DNA of 64,000 bases from Strix aluco (taxonomy: Eukaryota > Chordata > Aves > Strigiformes > Strigidae): the NCBI RefSeq assembly GCF_031877795.1, contig NC_133931.1, positions 26,162,264-26,226,263 on the forward strand. The letters run 5' to 3'. Positions within the stretch are counted from its first letter, which is position 1. Every line of letters begins with the position of its first letter. Of the stretch, positions 1 through 13,000 are shown piece after piece. The translations under genes were made by a program, and so were the position numbers. Under the pieces are notes generated by a model, which was given only the letters and a program-made list of their open reading frames with translations, did no database searches and was not told the origin of the DNA.

Positions 1-897
1 TAAATTATTTTTTAAAATCAACATCATAGTATCCCATCTGAAAAAAAAACCCACAATTCTTTCACATTTTAGATTTCAGTGGCTTTATTTTTCTAGTTTT
101 ATGTCTTTCTCCTTTAGTTTTGTATTTTCTTTCAGATTTATGTTGGATGATTCTAAGTGGATTCTTGTCTAGTGCTTTTTCTGAGAGTGGGTTATTTGAT
201 CTATTGCTAATTACTTATGATGGTCAAAGTGCAGTTTGATTTGTGTGAACTCATTAAAATTTAGATGATTGAGATCTCAAAAAAAGTGATTGGAATAGTA
301 TTAAAATCATAAGAAAATTTCATAGTCATAATTAACTTTTCTTTTGTGACTTGTATGTGAAGTACATTACAGAATAGTGTTTGCTTTCCACTGGTGTTAG
401 AGTGGCCATGAATAGAATTCACGATCAAGTTTCTGCTTCAATTTTGGTTTTAGATTTAAAATTAGAACTGTCTTGTTCAAGGTACAGCTATTGGGCTGCA
501 AAATTTGAATACTCAGTGTAGTAAAAAGCAGTTGTAAACTATAAAAACAGGTGATTAAATTGTAAACTTTTAAAAGTAACTCAGATATTATTGGTAGAGT
601 TAGAATATTGCTAGTGTCAAAGCCAAAAATGGCCATTACCTATGTTAATTTTAACCCAGTATTATATCAAAAAAACATCAGTGGTGTTAATAAGCTTGCT
701 TATTGATGTAGTTCTTGTTTACATCAAAAGTGACTTCAGAAAACTGCCTCATACACTGCAGATGCAGAATACAGATTAAATGACAGCTGGGAAATTAGGT
801 GTTCTTTAGTCAAAAGTAGCACTGAAAAACTAAAATTTCCTGCTTCTATTCCCGTGATTGCATTAAATGCAAGTTTTTATTTTCACAATAAACATAG
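1..897 (+). other. VIRMA intron (partial), no recognisable element
   Basis: AT-rich sequence ending in the acceptor 'aacatag' at 891-897. No exon, repeat or regulatory element is recognisable. The exon before it, which supplies one base of the split codon, is outside the window. Confidence 0.6.
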
Positions 898-1020
898 TTG
901 ATGGAGAGAAAGAAGACCAGTTCAATGGCAGCCCTCCAAGACCACAACCTAGGGGACCAAGGACACCTCCAGGCCCTCCCCCTCCTGATGATGATGAGGA
1001 TGAACCTATGCCAGTGTCAG
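898..1020 (+). CDS. VIRMA: VIRMA coding exon: proline-rich linker
   Basis: First VIRMA exon in the window. Two leading bases finish a codon from the upstream exon and the last base starts one (phase 1). It encodes [20 protein letters not shown], then a PGPPPP and DDDEDE stretch. The acceptor is at 896-897 and the donor is CAG|GTAGAA at 1020/1021. Confidence 0.93.
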
Positions 1021-4000
1021 GTAGAATGAGAACAGACTGTATTTTATCTGCTGCGCTTCACCACTTCATGGAGGCAGAATTCTGTATTGCTGCCCAATGT
1101 GAGGTTGCCTGTCTGCTGTTTCACTTGCTGGACAGATTGAGTTTTAGGAAAGGGATTTGAAAGAAAATCTGTTGGCTATGTTAAATTGTATCAGTTTAAA
1201 AGTTAGTAGATTTGAGAGTATCGGTTGACCAATACATTGCTTGAACATGCTGCTTATATTTTATATAAATGTTCTGTTGACTCCAGTATTCATTGCCCTT
1301 CCCCTCCATACTTCTGCAGAGTCTGCCAAGTTCTCTGGTCTCCATATGGGTTAAAAGTGCCAAGAACGCTTTACATGTTTCTTTATAATCTTACTGAACT
1401 GAGTGATTGTTGCTTGTGTTCAGTCAAATCAGCTGAAGATTTTCTTTAAGATACTTTTTCTGTATCTCCACTATGTGTAATACAAAATTCTAAAACCTAT
1501 TATTGAGCATTGGATTTCAGAGAAGTACTCTCATTTCTTAAATTTTGTATATGTTTTTAGTGGTTGGGGAAAAAGAAGATGATGTGGACCATAGGGAGGA
1601 TTACTTTGAACCCATTTCTCCTGATCGAACATCCATTCATCAAGAAAGCCAGTATTCTGATGATGGAGAAGTGGAGGAAGATCAACCAGAAGAAGGAGAA
1701 GATGAAGATGATGTGGATGTTGAGGAGGAGGAGGATGAGGATGATGATGATGGGCATACAGTAGAGAGTATTGCTGATGAGGAAGAGGAAGAGGAGGAGG
1801 AAGATGAAGATGAAGAGGAGGGTGAAGAGGAGGAAGAAGGTGAAGGTAAGTGAAGTTGTAAAAAGTTAAGGAATGAAAGTCAGTTTTATGAAATTTTGAT
1901 GGCATTACCATTATGGTGACTAGGTGTGAAGAGAACTGGATCTTTTTCCCTTGGTCACTGTACCATTGCCTGCCTTATTTATGGTTCTGACATCTCTCGA
2001 GAACAGTATTTTGCTGTGGAATATTTATTCCTTTATAGTAAATCTTCCTGTCACTTTCTATAAATAGAGGAAAATAGATACAGCTTTTATAAGTCAGAAT
2101 GAACATTCAGTCTTGTTATCTGTTTTGTTGACAAGCATAGGAAAGCAGTGAAAGAAATTATTTCTTAATTAAAAATCAAATAAAGTTGTTTATGTAATAA
2201 TGTCAGTAGTCATTTTCTTATGTTACTTAAAGTTCCCATGCACACCTGTGCAAAATTTCAGGCTAGAAGTTTTATGATAGATGCAGTCATAGGAAGAAAA
2301 TTAGACGATGTTCTTGTAATACTTATTTGTACCCTAGTTCAACTTCTAGCTTTATATGTTCTTTTACATGTCTCTGTTATTACAATAAAAATCTATCAAC
2401 TGGAGCTTTCACTTATATCTGAAGAGAGAAAGCTTTCTGTATGTAAGTGTATGGTTGTTCTTTAACCAGTAATATTTGTATTAAATTATTACTTTTTTAT
2501 TTTGAGCAGATTTGCGTTCATAATTGATTTTATTTCATAACTGAATCTTTTTGTTTTTAGGAGATGATGGATATGAGCAGATTTCAAGTGATGAAGATGG
2601 AATTGCTGATCTGGAACGTGAAACATTTAAGTATCCAAGCTTTGATATTGAATATACTCCTGAGGATCTGGCATCTGTGCCTCCTGTGACATACGAACCT
2701 TTTGAAAGGGAGCTTGGACCTCTTTTATACTTCAGCTGCCCTTACAAGACGGTATTTGAAAATGAAGTTGGTAAAATAAAGGACCAAGACCCAGAAAAAG
2801 AAAATTCAGGGGTGGTGGAAGCCTCGGTGAAATTAACTGAACTGTTGGAATTATATCAAGAGGAGAGGGGTGCAAAGTGGGTCACTGCATTGGAAGAAGT
2901 TCCGAGTTTAATAGTAAAAGGATTGAGCTACCTGCAGGTGAAAGACACAAAGCAAGACTATATTACCCAACTAGTAGACTGGACCCTGCAAGCTTTAAAC
3001 CTTCAGGTAGCTCTCAAGCAGCCCATTGCTTTGAATGTCCGACAACTCAAAGCTGGGACAAAATTGGTATCGTCATTAGGAGAATGTGGGACTCAAGGAA
3101 TAACGGCACTCTTGCAGGCAGGAGTTATTAATGTGTTATTTGAACTGTTGTTTGCAGATCATGTATCATCCTCCCTTAAACTTAATGCTTTTAAAGCTCT
3201 GGACAGTGTTATTAGTATGACTGAGGGAATGGAAATGTTTCTAAGGGGTGGCGTAGATGTACATGAAAAAAGTGGTTATCAGAAACTCCTGGAACTCATA
3301 CTGTTAGATCAGACTGTGAGAGTAGTTACTGCTGGTTCTGCAATTCTCCAGAAATGTCACTTCTATGAGATTCTGTCAGATATTAAAAAGGTGGTTGATC
3401 AGTTAGCAGAGAACACTCCTTCTCTTCCTAATCACACGGAGCCAGAACAGGACCAGGACTTGGCAGGACTTGAAAGGACCAGTCAAGAATACGAGAACGA
3501 TGTGGAGGCTCCTATGGACATGGATCATCTTTTGGAATCTTCTAATATAAGTGAAGGAGAGATGGAAAAACTTGTTAGTCTTCTTGAAGAAATCTTCCAT
3601 TTGATGGAAACTGCTCCTCATACAATGATTCAGCCACCTGTGAAATCTTTCCCGACCATGGCACGCATTACAGGCCCTCCAGAAAGGGATGATCCTTACC
3701 CTGTCCTGTTCAGGTATGGCAGTTGCAAGTTCACTTTCTAGAGCGTATTTCCTCCAGCTTGATAGAGATTTTTTTAGGGATGACCTTGCTGACTAACACT
3801 TTTCTAGATGCTTCACTTTGTACTTTATTGGAGGGTTCTGGGTTGTGCTTATGAAGTTTGAGAGAGTTTGATAGCTAATGTACCTGTTATTCTGTTGGCT
3901 TTCAATTGACCTAGCATGCATATAGCAAGAAGTTAACCTCTTGTTATTACGGGTGCTCTGCTAGCACTTCAGTTGCATTCATAGATCCTGGCCGGTTGTG

Positions 4001-7000
4001 CTAGGTGTTGTACAAGTGCATATTTGGAAATTGTTATAGATCTAGAGTGTTTTCCCTTTGTCATCTTGGAACACGTCTGTGCGTATGGATAAAAAAGTCT
4101 GGAATATCTCTGTCTGTATGCCGGGTTGGCAAGATACAAGCCAGCCCTGGTTAGAAGTTGTGCAGTTGTGTCAACGTAGCTCGCTGTTTCACAGCACAGC
4201 AGAAGAGCTGAGGCTTGCCTGCCTTCAGCCATTTAAAGGATCCCATGGGTTTTTTCTCCGTTAGCAAGTTTCTGTCTAGAAAGTAAATGCCAACATGTTT
4301 CTTTGGCAGTAGTGGTGTACGTCATGGCTAAATATAAGTATCTACATGCAAAGAGTCTTCAAATCACCTCTTACATACGCTGTAATGATTGATTTCTCAG
4401 CACACTTAGAACGTTTAATGCAGCATTGATGATGATTCAGATACAGCAAATTCAATAAAATATAAAGTGTTATTTTGTTTGTAGATAACCATAGAATGGT
4501 TTGGGTTGGAAAGGACCTTAAAGATCATCTAGTTCCAACCCCACCCCCCTGCCACGGGCAGGGACACCTTCCACTAGACCAGGTTGCTCAAAGCCCCGTC
4601 CAACCTGGCCTTGAACACTGCCAGGGAGGGGGCAGCCACAGCTTCTCTGGGCAACCTGTGCCAGTGTCTCACCTACCTCACAGGAAAGAATTTCTTCCTT
4701 ATATCTAATCTAAGTCTGCCCTCTTTCAGTTTAAAGGTGGTTTTGGTGAGGTTTTTTTGGTTTGTTTGTTGTTTGGTTTTTTTTTTTTTGGAGATCAGAA
4801 CTTTAGGGATTTATTTCTGGTAAATGCTATAGCATTTTGTAAGATTAAAATTTTGTACTACGGAATTAGTTATTATTTCTTATAGTCCACAGAGCAATAA
4901 GTACTGAGGCTAAGATGCATGTAGTGTCATATAATGTTGTTATGGAGTGTTGACAGATGATTGTAATACTGATTAGTTTCCTGTTCATTGCTTTTTTTTT
5001 TTTTTTTCCAGATATCTTCATAGTCACCATTTCTTGGAATGCGTTACTTTGCTACTGTCTATTCCAGTGACAGGTGCACATCCAGGCGTGCTTCAGGCTA
5101 TACGAGATATACTGCGTTTCCTGGCACAGTCACAGAAGGGTCTTCTTTTCTTTATTTCTGAGTACGAAGCAACGAACTTGTTGATTAGAGCACTATGTCA
5201 GTTTTCTGATCCAGATCAAGAGGAAGGTCTCCAATCAGATGGTGCCAATGAGGATACTTTTGCCCTGTGGCTCCTGCATTCAACACAGACGTTACAGTGC
5301 ATTTCAGAATTATTCTGCCACTTTCAGCGGTGTACAGCCAGTGAGGAGACTGACCATTCAGATCTGCTGGGAACACTTCACAACCTTTATTTGATTACCT
5401 TTAACCCTGTGGGAAGATCTGCTGTGGCTCATGTATTCAGTCTGGAGAAAAATCTCCAAAGTCTTATTACTTTAATGGAGTACTATTCCAAAGAAGCTTT
5501 AGGGTAATTTATGCATTTATTTATATCCTTTAGGTTTTTACATTTTAAAAGTATCTATATTTTATAAATAAATCAGTAAATCTAAAATATTTCTTTCCTT
5601 TTAGATCATGATGTTTTTATTTAAAAACAAACCAACTTTTAAGTAGAAGAATGTAACAGAAAATCAGGCCTGTCGTTTGTAATCAAGTACTTAATACCCA
5701 GAATCTGTGTAGGTCATCCACAAAGGTGTTGTAATATAGGTCAGACTTTTGTCTATATGAAAAAATCAGTAAGTAGGCAGTTTTCATTCAAGCATAAAAT
5801 TTGTCTGTAAAACAAGAAAAAGATTTGACTGGGGAAATTGGACACTGCACACTTCTCTGGGGTGGGAATCTTTCAGCTCTTTAAGTTCATATAAGGGTTA
5901 AAGTCATTTTCTCTGAACAGGCAGTTTTACTACTTTAGGTAGCAGTATTTTTAAAACATCTGTAAAACAGACCAAGTTACGGAAAATGATTTGTATGCTG
6001 CTTGACTAGCTCTCCTCTTTTGTGGATGCTGAAATACGGAGTCGATGTAAAAGAAAGCTTTCACTCTTCAAAAAGCATAGGAGAAAATTGTGGTGGTGTT
6101 TTGGTTGATAATTATATGGGGCCATCCTTGGTGAAGGTAAAAGTTCTGTATGTAGATTTTTAGGGGTCAGAGAATGAAAATCTACATATCCAGTTGTATT
6201 AGCTGAGATCTAAAGAAAATCCTTATTGTTATTTCAGAGACTCAAAGTCTAAGAAGTCAGTTGCTTATAATTATGCCTGCATCCTTGTTTTGCTGGTGGT
6301 TCAATCCTCCAGTGATGTCCAAATGCTGGAACAGCACTCAGCGCCTTTGCTGAAGCTTTGTAAAGCAGACGAAAATAACACCAAATTGCAAGGTACAGTA
6401 TGTGTCATTATCAACTGAATTGTTTGAATGTATAGAAGAAACCTTTTATATGTGGGTAATTGGTGCTTCACTATCATCTGGTTTGGATAACGAAATTCTT
6501 TTTCCAGCTGCATCTGATTAGTTGAGTCACTGAGATAATGTGTAATTTTTTTTTCTGTTAATGAGAGGTAAATAGGAAATTCTTTATAGCCAAATTATTT
6601 TTCAAGTAATATTAACTACCATGATTTTTGGATAACTACAGGAAGTTTGAAATTATTTCTGTGTTGAAAATAGGAGAGCAAATTTTAGTAAAAATGGACT
6701 AATTAGTCAGTGAGCTGACACTTATTTTTGTTGTTCCCTTTAGTGATGTAGCCTTATAGGGTCTTCATATACTGAAAAATAATCCTGGGACTGTTTCCTG
6801 GCACCAAGGCCAACTGTCATGGAATAGTCCGTGTTACCCTGTTACTAAATCTTTTGACCTCCAAACTGTGTCTTGGTGTGTTCCCTGGCTTATGTTGACT
6901 CACAGATCAGGCCCAGGTCATTTGGAAAAAGCCTTCTGGGGACTATTCTGACACCTCAATATTGAAACTCTGATGTCCGGAGTTGTGCTCTGCACTGCTT

Positions 7001-10000
7001 AACTGACTGACGTAGACATACCAATGATTTCTTACAAAACGTAAATGCACTCAGAGAAATCAGAATTCTTCAAATTTTTAGTTTAATTCCCTCCTCTGCT
7101 ATGCTCTTATTTCTTTGCTCCTCACTTTATCATCAGATAGTTTCATGAGAAGTGGGGCTAATTTATTAAACCAAATCATGAAATCAGTCTGAGAGTAGTT
7201 GTCAATTCATATCCAGTCAACCTTGAACATTCACATTCTCTTAAAATATTTTCAGGAACAATGGGTTTTAAAACTTTAAATCTCTTGTCCCAGAAAATTG
7301 GGACTTTCAGGTTATTCTGGACAAAGAGATACTTAATCTGTAAGGATTTCCAAAGTGAGTATGTGTTACTGGTGCAGAGATTGGCTCCATTCGGGCATTT
7401 AATAGGAGATTTGTATTCAGTTTGTAATAACCTGTTATGTATGTTAGGGGGAATGTGCTTTGATCTTTGCTCTTCGTGGCTCTTTCTTTAGTTGACAGTG
7501 GGACCCTTAGTGTCTTTTATAAAATATGTTTGGTTACAAATAATACAGATAATAAGTTGAAAATGATTTGAGTGTTCGGGTTGACGTGAGTCAAACTTTG
7601 TGTACGTGAGGTGTATTGCCTGTTCTGAAGTCTTGTTTTTCTTGATGCTTTTCAGCTGGCTACAGCTGCAATGTATGCCTCACAAATTTCACGCTGGGCC
7701 TTAGTGTCTGTTTTGTAAATTAAGTACGTTTTTTTTAAAAAAAAGTTTTATGTTCATAAATGCACTGACAAGTTACTTGATTAACTCTCTTTTTTTTTTT
7801 TTTCTTTTCCTCCCAGAGCTCAGCAAGTGGCTTGAACCTTTGAAAAATCTTAGATTTGAAATAAATTGTATTCCAAATCTCATTGAATATGTCAAGCAGG
7901 TTAGTAAAATACAGATAGGTGCTATTTTTTAGTTGTGCTCTATAAGCTTAGATCTTTTGTAGTTTGATATTTTATCTTAGGTATGTACTACCATATGATA
8001 TAAAAAAATATATAGTATTATCTGAAATAGATGTTTTTATTAAAGCTTATGATCTAGGCTAGTTCTTGCACTCATTTATTGAAAGAAAATCTCAGCTAAC
8101 TGTGTGATGCAAAGATCCAACTGTTAAAACCTTTTAGCCCCCTATAAAATCACAATGCAGATGTTGACCCTCCTTTTTTTGCTTCTGCTGTATTTGTGAC
8201 TGCTTTCCAAAAGGTGGAATAATTGAATTTAAATTTTGTGATTTACTGTAATCAAATACAGAATTTGAACACTAAGCTAGTGATATACTTGTTTTAAAGT
8301 CCTTCCTTGTAATACAGCTTCTTTCCTTTTTTTTTCCCCTTAAGAATGTTGACAGTTTGATGACCCCAGATGGAGTTGGTCTTCCTACTGCACTTCGCGT
8401 TCTTTGTCATGTTGCATGTCCACCGCCTCTGGTAGAAGGTATGGCTGATGTATTTGTACTGCTTAACATAGAAATCTTAGTTTTCCAAGTCTTCTACTTA
8501 AACATGTGTAAAGTGTAACTGTGATTGCCCAGGAGAAATTAGACATACAGAAATGTTATTTTTTTCCATACAGGTCAACAGAAAGACCTTAAATGGAACC
8601 TTGCAGTTATTCAGCTCTTTTCTTCTGAGGGAATGGACACCTTCATCCGGGTATTGCAGAAGCTGAACAGCATACTTATTCAGCCTTGGCGACTCCATGT
8701 CAACATGGGCACAACACTTCACAGAGTTACTACTATTTCTATGGCCCGCTGTACTCTTACTCTCCTTAAAACAATGCTAACAGAACTCCTGAGGGGTGGA
8801 TCTTTTGAATTCAAAGACATGCGTGTTCCATCAGCACTTGTTTCTTTACACATGCTCCTGTGTTCTATTCCGCTCTCAGGCCGCTTAGATAGCGATGAAC
8901 AAAAAATTCAGAATGACATTGTTGATATCTTACTGACTTTTACTCAAGGTGTTAATGAAAAACTTACCATTTCTGAAGAAACTTTGGCGAACAATACTTG
9001 GTCTTTAATGCTGAAGGAAGTTCTCTCTTCAATTTTGAGAATTCCCGAAGGGTTTTTCTCTGGACTTATACTGCTTTCAGAGTTGTTGCCTCTTCCACTG
9101 CCCATGCAGACAACTCAGGTATAATTTAGATTTATTTAGTTTTTAAAGAATTTTAAATATGTATAACCCTTACACCATTTCCGTAGTTGTGGGGAAAACA
9201 GATATGTGAAAGGATAAATTAAAGTTTCTGTAAAGCATTTGTGTTCATATAGATTCTTTGAAGATACATCTTTATCAGAAACAAAATTATTATTATTTGG
9301 AGCATCTTTTAAAATTGGCAGTCATATGTTGTTCATTTTCCCCTTGCGAAATTATACAGACTCGCATTCTATTACTTAAATGATTGACTATGAAGCCTTT
9401 GAATTTAACCCTGAATGCCAAACTCTTGGTATATTAAGGCTCTCCTTTCTTTTGGCATGGATCTTGAATTTGTGGTCTCTAATAAATAAACATAGAAGGT
9501 ATGTGACAACCGATGCTCCCAAAGGAATGCCTAATTTGCTGGAATTCTACCCTGTCATTCAGTGATAATAATGAAAATGGCATTCCATGTTTTTGATGAG
9601 GACAGTATTAGTACTTAGTCTTTGTTTACACCTTTTGATAGAATTTGGGTTTTATGATAAAAGTTGAAAGGAAAAACCTCCTGTCCTTCTGTTCCTGCAG
9701 GTAATTGAACCACATGATATTTCAGTGGCACTCAACACCAGGAAGCTGTGGAGTATGCATCTTCATGTTCAGGCCAAACTCATACAAGAGATAGTTCGAT
9801 CTTTCTCCGGTTCATCTTGCCAGCCTATTCAGCATATGTTGAGACGTATTTGCGTTCAGTTGTGTGACTTGGCTTCACCTACTGCTCTTCTTATTATGAG
9901 GACTGTATTGGATCTGATTGTAGAAGACCTGCAGAGGTATCTTTGTGTTCTATTGCAAAGATTTCTTTAATGAACTCTTAAATTCACCTTGGTTCTGTGC

Positions 10001-13000
10001 AGTAGATTTAGCAGGAGGAAGATACTTTCAGAAATATTACTTACCCATTATGAACTGAATGAATTCTCAGTCCAGTGCTATATACTGTGTCCTGATAACT
10101 TAATGTTGCCAAGGAACCATCTCATACCTTTAAGTTTTGATGTAGACAGTTTCACATTGTATGTTTATGGTAAGTATTTTAGGAAGATTTTCTTCAGGCT
10201 GTCTCTATAAAGCCTTATCTTGTTTGTGAAGTGCTTCTAAAGGACCTGTCTGATACAAATAAGAAAAGCAGGCCAGTAAAGTTTGCTACAGTGGAATTTG
10301 CATGCTAAAAGGAGAATGTGTAGATGTTTGTAAGCTGGAAGAAGTTGAATACTACAAATTTTGTGCGTTTTGAACCAATGAGTACTGTTTATTATAAAGT
10401 GTATTTATCCACATAGAATTAGATACTGTTTTTATAAAAGCATATTTTTCCGTATACAATTAGATGCCCTATAGTATGTTAAATGCATATTGGATTAGTT
10501 AATTTATGATGCAACCAGAAGTCATTTAGTGAAAGTTGAGCAGTTTTCAAAAAGTAAGTGAAACTAAGTTTAAGTATGTAAACTAGGTGGGTTTTTTAAA
10601 AATGCAGAATTATATGACTCCTATAATAGTTGTTTTTATAGTTTTTTTAGATCACTTAAAACAGCTTTTTCAAAATGCATTGATATCCTTTCAGCAACAC
10701 AGAGGATAAAGAGAAACAGTACACTGGACAGACCACTCGATTACTTGCTTTACTGGATGCCCTGGCTTCACATAAAGCTTGTAAATTGGCTATTTTGCAT
10801 CTTATCAATGGAACTACTAAAGGCGATGAGAAGTATGCAGAGGTTTTTCAGGAGCTCTTGGCTTTGATGCGATCAGCTGGGGACAATGTCACTCATCAAC
10901 AGTGTGCTGAATATGTCACTTCTCTTTTGCAGTCCCTCTGTGATCAGGTATTTTCTATATTTAAGGCATAATATGTGGTGATAATTGTAGGAGACAAACT
11001 AAATGAGGTTGTTTCTCAGGTGCCTGCTTTTTTTCCAAAAGAAAAAAAAAAATCAACTTTGTTAAAACACAAAATGAAAAAATGTGTATGGTTGGCTGCT
11101 TTGGGAGACTTGGTGTCTTGTTGCTCTTGAATGTAAATACTTTCCTTTTATGCTATCTCTTTTGCGTTATGTGCACCATTTTGATAGCTCATTAGAGACC
11201 ACAAACTGAATGGCACAAAGACTGACTGTCCCCTCAGCTGAGAGAGCGGTGTCATTTCTCTCTGTGGGCCACTGGCAAACTTGAGTTGTCACTATTCACC
11301 TCTTACCTGGTTGAATAAATATGTATCTCTCAGTTCGTCTAACTGAAACCTCTTGTAAATGTATTTCAAATATAAAGATATAAATCATGTGCCGCTACCA
11401 TAAACCTCCACCGTTAAAAAAACCCCACATACGTTACTAGAGCAAGGTAAGAAACGTTATCTGAAAACTGACTCATAGACTAGTCCCAGTAGTTTCTCAT
11501 TACTGGGGTGCATAGATTTTCAAGTCATTATTTGCCTTACTAGTTGCATGTGTTTATTTGCTTTAGTGCTTACCCATTTACGCAAAGGACATTTGGGCAT
11601 TGTTGGTCAGTAGAAATTAATCACCCATTTGTTTATAAACAAGAGCTCTTCGCCCATACAAATTTATTATGCAAGTCAGTTCGTTTATTTTATGCAAAAT
11701 GTGGAGGAGGCAGTAGATCTTAAACCTCCTAGTTAGTGTCTGCAGCCTCTTAATTTTCATAAAACCACAGAATCATAGAATATCTCAAGTTGGAATGGAC
11801 CCATAAGAATCATTGAGTCCAAGTTCCCTGTTCCTTGCAGACTACCTAAAACTAAACCATACGACTTAAGAGCATTGTCCAGATGCTCCCTGAACTCTTG
11901 ACAGGCTTGGTGCTGTGACCACTTCCCTGGGGAGCCTGTTCAGTGACCAACCACCCTCTCAGTGAAGAACCTTTTCCTAATGTCCAACCTGAAATTCCCC
12001 TGATGCAGCTTCATTCCATTTCCTTGTGTCCTATCAGAGAGAGGAGATCAGCACCTCCCCCTCCGCTGCTGGAGAAGTTAGCCTGATAGTGTGTCCAGTT
12101 CTGGGATCTGCAATTTGTAAAAGACTTTGAAAGAACACAAAAAAGCCCAACTCAGAGGATTAAAGAGTTAGAGAAAATGTCTTAGGAAAAACAAAAACTT
12201 AAAAGCATTTCCCCCTCCGCTGCCTGCCTTGAGGAAGCTGTAGACTGCAGTGAGGTCACCCCTCAGCCTTCTCTTCTCTAGGCTGAACAAGCCAAGTGAT
12301 CCCAGCTGCTCCTTGCGTTTTGAGGAATGTTTTGAGATTAAGGGACAGTTTGACTACCTAGGCAAGAAACTCTGTGCGTGTTATCCAATGACTGGCTTTT
12401 AGACGTGGCTCTGTTACCACATTTCAGCCTTTTGAAGCTTTCATATTTTTAAAAATCAATACTGGCTCGTAACCCTTAACAGAACCAAATTAAAAAGGAT
12501 ACTCTGGATTAGTATTTTACTGGTCAGTAATAACTGAAATACTGGAATAAGATGATAAAGGTGTAGTGAAAGAACCTAGTGCTTCTGAACTAATCTATGA
12601 TTTATACTTATTGCTGGTATACAGAATGCATTTTTTACTACGTGTATAATAATAATTTTTTTCTAGGATATTGCACTCATTTTACCAAGTTCATCAGAAG
12701 GCTCTGTGTCTGAATCAGAGCAGCTTTCCAACTCCTTACCAAGCAAAGAGCTGATGCCCTTAATTTGTGACTGTCTGATGGAAACACTAACTAATTCTGA
12801 GAGCAGTTACAGTTGTCTGCTGACATGTATCCGAACAATGATGTTCCTTACAGAGCATGACTATGGCTTCTATCACTTAAAGAGGTATGGTATTTTAAGA
12901 TATCGGTGAGAGTTTAAAATTATTTAAAAACTTCTGCAGTGTGAAATAATTTCCTACTCATGTAGTAGGAAGTGTTGAGGATAAGGCACTCGAACTTTCA

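Noticed and set aside
1531-1911. Histidine/proline-rich minus-strand frame of 126 codons
   Set aside because: Reverse shadow of the VIRMA acidic exon; GAT/GAG repeats read backwards as His/Pro/Leu codons.
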